Assembly (NCBI GenBank): GCA_049999805.1
Contig: JBNGIO010006293.1
Span: forward strand, 1-50,746
Length of the DNA: 50,746 nt
Source: Folioceros fuciformis
Lineage: Eukaryota > Anthocerotophyta > Anthocerotopsida > Anthocerotales
Reading direction: 5' to 3'
This document shows positions 45,110-50,746 of the stretch, one piece after another; positions within the stretch are counted from its first letter, which is position 1, and every line of letters begins with the position of its first letter. Made by a program: the position numbers and the translations under genes. The notes beneath the pieces are model-generated. The model did not search any database. It was not told where the DNA came from and saw only the letters and a list, made by a program, of their open reading frames with translations.

Positions 45110-48100
45110 ATGAAAGATCCTGCAGACGGCTCTGAGGCAGCAAGGTCAGGAAGCGTACGGCCATGGACTTTCATGGATGACATCGCCTTCGATTACCCTG
45201 GGCAAGGCCCTGGCGCTGACGGTTGTGCAGGAGGTGGAGGTGGAGGAGGAAGTGGTGAAGGAGGAGAAGGAGGAGGTAGTGCTGCAGGTGTGGATGTTGT
45301 GAAGTTGGATCAGGACACCAATGTCCATGGGGCCGAGGAAGCCAGGGGGAGCGAGGAGATTCTACCTAGGTCGTTGCAGGAGTATGAGCTGAGCAGCAGA
45401 CCGGTGAAGCCGCCGTCGGGGCAGCATAAGAATTACCCTGAGATGCCGCCGGTTAATGCGCACTCGTACCGGCAGCTGGAGCAGCATGCCAGCAAGAGGT
45501 CCAGGCACCACGAGTCCCTGTCGCAGCTGATCCTGAAGCAGCAGCAGTCTAGGCCTGGGAATCAGCATAACCTGCGGCATCAGCATTATCAAGGGGTGAG
45601 CGTCGGGGCTGGCTCGGACACGGCCAAAGCGGGAACGGGGTTGTCAGGAACTCATCCTAGCAGCAGCAGCATGCAGGGAAGCATGAAGGCGGATCACTGG
45701 ATGGACGCCTCGTTGGCACGGCAGAAGGTGCAGCGACGGGATGTCCATGTGAAGCAGGAGCAGTTCGGTATTGATGACCAGCAGTCCGGGAAAGGGTCCA
45801 GCTCGGGGAGGGAGCATACCTTGAGTGCCACAGGGTGTACTAAGGAGTCTAATGTCGGAGCTCCTGAAGGGACGGAGCAGGGTAAGAGCGGTGCGGTTCA
45901 CCTTCATGTGGTGAGTCAGCCCTTCGCGATCACCGACTCTACCATGAATGCCTGTGGAGCTCGCAGCGATCCTTCTAAGGAGGGAGTGCACTCGGCTTTT
46001 GTAATTGTTGGAAGTTCCACCGATGATGCAGCAGACACGAAGCCCTCGCATCCGGTCAAGAGTGAAGTAGATCCTGCCAGTCGTGTCGTGAGTGGCAGGG
46101 TGGGTAATGTCTGTGGAGGGGGCCTGAGTCTGAGGGAGTGGCTCAACAGGCCGTCACGAGTTCTTGATCGTGTGGAGGGGTTGCACATTTTCAGGCAGAT
46201 TTTGGAGTTCGTCAATCTTGCTCACAGGCAGGGTGTGATTTTGCGAAATGTGCGGCCTTCGTGCTTCGTTCTATCTTCTCTGAACAGGGTGGGGTTTATT
46301 GAGTCTGCAAGCACTCGAGGCAGCTCAGAGAGATCGTCTGAGAGGTCAACTGGAATCTCGTCTACACCTCCAGTTTCAGGTGACCATGGGTCTCACGGTG
46401 GCATTCCTGGGGTTAGATATGGTCAGAATGCACCGGTTCGTGTGCAGACTGAGGGTGTCGGTGGTTACAGGCAGCAGCAGACCATGATGTGCGCGACCAA
46501 CGAGACAGCTTCAGGTTTGCCTCAAGCGGGTGTTGCTGGGAGTGGCAGTTCGTCATCGGCCTGCTCACGCGACATGCACTCGCAGCAAACAGATTCTTCT
46601 GGAAGCCGGTCTGATACACCAAACATGCCGGTAACACCAGGTGACAATGCCCAAGATTGTTTTCCTCAGCGCCAGCTATTGCTGATGGAACAGACGTGGT
46701 ATTCTAGCCCAGAGGAGTTGGCTGGTGGAGCAGGCAGTTTTGCCTCTGACACCTATAGGTTAGGCGTCCTTTTTTTCGAGGTGAGTTGTACTCTTGACGA
46801 CCTATACTTCAAAACTGAAAATCGGGGGTCTTGTCAGCGGGTACTTTGCTGGATCCAGTCGTTCTAAAGAGCATTTCTTGTGGGAGGTTTTGTTCTAATT
46901 ACTGTTCATTTGCTGCCTCAGCTCCTATGTATCTTTAGTTCACCAATGGAGCGAAGCAGAGTCATGTCTGATTTGAGGCATCGTATTCTTCCTCCACGTC
47001 TCTTGTCTGAATGTCCGAAGGAAGCGGCCTTTTGCCTTTGGTTACTGCACCCTGAGCCAAGTTCGAGACCCAAGGCGGGGTAGGTGTTGCGGACTGTGAT
47101 GACCAACTGTGACGTGTGACTACTTATGTATTCGCATGCATCCGATTGTCTCCCTATACTCAGTAGTTGGTTATTTTCCTCACGTGTTCTTGCTCTCTGA
47201 AGGGCTACGGTGGTTGAGGAGCTGACGCTTCTAGTTTTGACATAACTGACTGTGCAGGGAGATCTTAAACTGCGAGCTACTCAATGAAGCTAGAGAGGCT
47301 CTAGCAGAACGGCAGGCTGCTGTGGGTATTGAGGAAAGAGAGGCAGAATCAAATTTGCTGTTGGATTTTTTGGTCCGCGTGCAGCAGCAGAAACAAGAAG
47401 TTGCCCAGCAATCTTCGAAAGACATCCATCGCCTTCTGTCTGACATTAAGGAGGTGGAGAGACGGCGAAGTGTTTTGAGGAGCACTGGACTTCCAGGAAG
47501 TTTTTTAGGTCAGGGCGAGCACCTTGTGAAGCTCCCCAGCCCGGAAGGCAAACTTCTGGGTCTGAAAAGAAGACTAGATGATCCGTGTGTGAAAGAGTTG
47601 CTGGATTTGGAGGACAACAAACCTGGGGTCCTGGGCAAAAGGTCTCGTGATACTGAGGAAGACAAAAATACTGACTTGAAGTTGAAGAACATTGTGACAG
47701 GAGATGGTCAAAACAGAAGGACTACAGAGCTCTCAGCTAAGAGTGCCAGATTGATGAACAACTTCAGCCAATTAGAAAGAGTTTACTTCTCGATGAGGTG
47801 GAAATCGGGAACTCCCAACACAGATGTGGTGACTGCGTTGGGGCACCCAGTGGAAGCTCCAGCCGTAAGTGCAGGACCCCAGAGGAATACGAGAGGTGCG
47901 GATGCCCAAAAGTCCGGGAAAGGGCGGGAAGGGGATCCTTCGAGTGATGATTCGGAAGACTGGCTTGGTTGTTTTTTTGATAACGTGTGCAAGTATGCTC
48001 GCTACAGCAGATTTGAGGTGAAAGCTACTTTACGGCATGGAGACTTACTGAACACCGCAAATATGGTGTGTTCCCTAAGTTTTGACCGGGATGATGAGTT

Positions 48101-49487
48101 CTTTGCTACAGCAGGGGTGTGCAAGAGGATCAAGGTCTTTGAGTGTGATGCGGTACTCAATGAGCATGTTGATATTCATTACCCGGTGGTGGAAATGACA
48201 AGTAGATCGAAGTTGAGCAGCGTCTGTTGGAACAGTTACATCAAGAGTCACATTGCATCAAGTGACTACGAAGGTGTTGTGCAGGTTTGTGTTGTCCCCT
48301 ACTTGTTTCACAAGGTCTGTCAGTACTGTTGATAGATCGTGTCCTGGCTGACGATGTTCTGAGATCTTTTGAGCCACTTGCCCTCATGTCTTTCATTTTC
48401 TCGGTTTCGTTTTAATGGCCTTTGACACGAGCAAAGTGAGCTGACTTTTTCTTGTGCGAATTGCAGTTGTGGGATGCTAATACTAGTCAAACTCTGATGG
48501 AGTATGAGGAACATGAGAAGCGTGCCTGGTCTGTGGACTTCTCTCATGCCGATCCGACGAAGTTGGCAAGTGGTAGTGATGACGGATGTGTGAAACTCTG
48601 GAGTATAAATCAGGTAAGGAAATTTCACGACAGCGTGCTACTTTCATCTCCTGTCAGGATATGTTGGGGTGGTTTTGAATCATCTTTGTCATGAAATGTG
48701 CAGGAGACCAGCATAGGGACGATCAAAACCAAGGCGAACGTGTGCTGTGTACAGTTTCCAGCGGATTCCGCACACTTGCTTGCTTTTGGCTCTGCAGACT
48801 ATCGGATCTTCTGCTATGACCTGCGAAATACCAAGATGCCTCTGTGCATTCTCGCAAACCATAACAAAGCTGTCAGCTATGTCAAGTTTGTGGATAGCGG
48901 CACTCTTGTTTCCGCATCTACAGACAACACTCTGAAGCTATGGGATATCACTAAGGCTAGTGCGCAGGGCGGTGTTACAACAGCATGTTCCCTTACATAT
49001 ACTGGACACACAAATGAAAAGGTTAGCTTAACCTCAGTCTCAAGTCTTTTTACATTCACAAGAACTTGCCCTCATCCCCCACCAATGTCTCATTTCGCCA
49101 GTCTGTGACTTTGTTGCAGAACTTTGTCGGACTCACAGTAGCGGACGGCTATATAGCGTGTGGGGCAGAGACAAATGCTGTATATGTTCAACCTTTTGAC
49201 TGCGATTGTGTTGGCATTCAATTCAGCGGGTCACTTTTATGGTGCGGCATGGTCGTGGATGATCCTGTACTGACTCAGCCCCTGGTTGGTCTCAGGTTTA
49301 TGCATATCACAAATCACTGCCAATGCCCATGGCATCACACAGATTCGGTTGCGCAGATCCTGTGACTGGGCAGGAAACCGAAGATGATGGTGGGCAATTT
49401 GTGTCGAGCGTCTGCTGGAGGGGCAGGTCGCACATGCTCGTTGCTGCAAATTCCATGGGTAATATAAAATTCTTAGAACTTATGTAG
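45110..49487 (+). CDS. SPA: SPA-family protein (SUPPRESSOR OF PHYA-105-like), COP1 partner
   Basis: Seven exons (45110-46780, 46922-47079, 47258-48284, 48467-48613, 48704-49021, 49120-49179, 49296-49487) give 1190 aa in phase. SPA proteins bind COP1 to form the CUL4-DDB1 E3 ligase that degrades light-signalling transcription factors in the dark; they act in the nucleus. Residues 1-335 are a long Gly/Ser/Gln-rich region. Residues 338-605 are the kinase-like domain: [81 protein letters not shown]; the HRD and DFG positions are not conserved and a Gly-rich loop is not seen. Residues 610-700 are a coiled coil, the expected COP1-binding region. Residues 860-1190 are WD40 repeats ([13 protein letters not shown], the DWD-like [51 protein letters not shown]). 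ATG 45110 is the first in this frame. Confidence 0.94.
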
Positions 49488-50400
49488 GCTGTAGGGTAGG
49501 AGAGATGTGGTAGGTTGAGTTGGTTAGGGGCTCCGCGCTGTACTGCAGGGCTTCATTTTTGGGGCGCTGGATCAGTTCAGTGCCTCGTCCAACCCGGAGG
49601 TTGGTAGGTAGATTGAACAGGAGAAGCGGGCAAGATTTGCGAGAGTGTAGTTTACGATCCGGCTACACCTCCGTTGTATAGATCGGAGAGGTGTGCGCTA
49701 CCTCTAGGCTATGTATGATATTGTGGATGCCTCCACATGAGACGAGACCCATTTTGTTCCATATTTTGTCATCACAATTTTTTCAGGTTCATTGCCAAGG
49801 CTTGCACAGGCGGCAGGAGCTTTTGGTACACACGAAGTAATGAGGTACATATCTCGAGGCCGGCGCAAATGGTTTTGCCTCCGGCATCCCATATGTCATG
49901 GGGCTATGCCCACTCCCACCCACTGCGCATGTCCACACCATCTCGCACACGTGACCGTTGGACGGCAAACAGCTTGCCACGCCCGTTTGGACGCCCGCTC
50001 CCTTACACGCCGTCCCCATGTTGTGCCAGGGTACACTTATGCCAGGGGGATTAGTTTTGTTTCTAAACATCAAAAGACCCTTACTATCCATTTCAGTGCT
50101 TGGGTGTTTTTTGCGCCCACCTCAAGCCGAACTCTCAAGGGCCCAGGTTTGAGACAGAAAGTAGGTTTCGTGCACAATGGCAGTGTGATCCAGTATGCAG
50201 CGCCTGCACAATGGTAGTGTATGGTTGTTCATTCACACAGCCTTTCCACGTTTTCACGCTGCCTAAACCCATTGGGGGAGAAAGCTTGCTCCTGTAAAAT
50301 TCTTGGCTTATGTTTGGTGTCTAGTTTCACAGCTCATTTGAAGGCAAATCATTTAGGGTTTGTTTGGCCGAAAACGGCCATCAAACTCCCCAACAATGGG
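49488..50400. other. SPA 3' flank and spacer
   Basis: No gene. The stretch around 50363-50378 contains the small palindrome TGGCCGAAAACGGCCA. Confidence 0.45.
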
Positions 50401-50403
50401 TGG

Positions 50404-50746
50404 AAAACGGATGCATAACAACAAGATTGCAGCAGGATGTTTCTTCCAGATCGCTTCATGCACTATTTGCAGAATGACCTGGCCAATATTTGGAATCGAA
50501 GCACCTTTACATCGGCTACAGAATGATATGTCTGTACTTTGGTTTGGCATCCAAATGCTTGCGGTATCATTGAAAAATGGATGCATAACAACAAGACATC
50601 CAAATGCTTGCGGTATGATTGAAAAACGAATGCATAACAACAAGATTGCAGCAAAACTTTTTTACCAGATCGCTTCATGCACTATTTGCAGAATGTCCTA
50701 GCCAATATCTCGAATCAAAGCTCTCTGCACGGGCTACAGAATGATA
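50404..50746. repeat. Nested tandem repeats at the right edge
   Basis: A unit beginning ATGCATAACAACAAGA at 50411 returns at 50630 (period 219) and runs to the window end, where it is still matching. In between, a shorter unit starting CATCCAAATGC at 50548 and 50597 (period 49) is duplicated. The array probably continues past the window. Confidence 0.85.

Overview
This is nuclear DNA from a green plant of the streptophyte line, probably not a seed plant (charophyte alga, bryophyte or lycophyte grade). The evidence is protein content: a TYW3-Kelch-TYW2 fusion, a SPA-type photomorphogenesis repressor, an At4g22030-like plastid protein and the plant FHA/AAA ATPase family. Introns are GT-AG, mostly 70-150 bases, many of them ending in a pyrimidine tract plus CAG. 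I cannot name the species. The sequence is scaffold quality: there is a 10-N gap at 320-329 and a 100-N gap at 13286-13385.

Layout. 1-965: repeat-rich leader. 993-5518 (+): ten-exon wybutosine synthesis gene (TYW3, Kelch, TYW2). 5677-6630 (+): small six-exon membrane-anchored protein of unknown function, 158 bases downstream. 7321-8790 (+): two-exon plastid-type membrane protein with a clear TATA box. 9300-11918: decayed PIF/Harbinger transposon with its two genes convergent. 12600-16260: minisatellite, assembly gap and a SWIM-finger transposase relic. 16590-17990 (-): unidentified multi-exon gene candidate. 18380-21200: GC-rich block with coding-like but broken frames. 21545-22530: retroelement fragment. 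22950-24530: second decayed Harbinger element. 25672-27156 (+): TANGO2. 27723-27829: near-perfect hairpin. 28205-29590: two minisatellites, one with higher-order structure. 30309-37816 (+): 29-exon FHA/AAA ATPase. 38245-39243 (-): unknown Pro/Ala-rich protein, convergent with it. 40550-43890: three more fragments of the retroelement family seen at 21.5 kb. 45110-49487 (+): SPA-family gene. 49488-50746: no gene, ending in nested tandem repeats.

The host genes are single-copy housekeeping or regulatory genes in small islands separated by transposon relics and local tandem duplications; they do not form a pathway or cluster. I rebuilt gene models by following reading frame and phase across GT-AG junctions. 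The five recognised models (TYW, At4g22030-like, TANGO2, AAA, SPA) and the two unknown ones (5677-6630 and 38245-39243) close in phase from start to stop. I found no convincing new multi-gene system. The best unexplored items are the small protein at 5677-6630, the unknown genes at 38245-39243 and 16590-17990, the long hairpin at 27723-27829 and the pervasive short tandem duplications.
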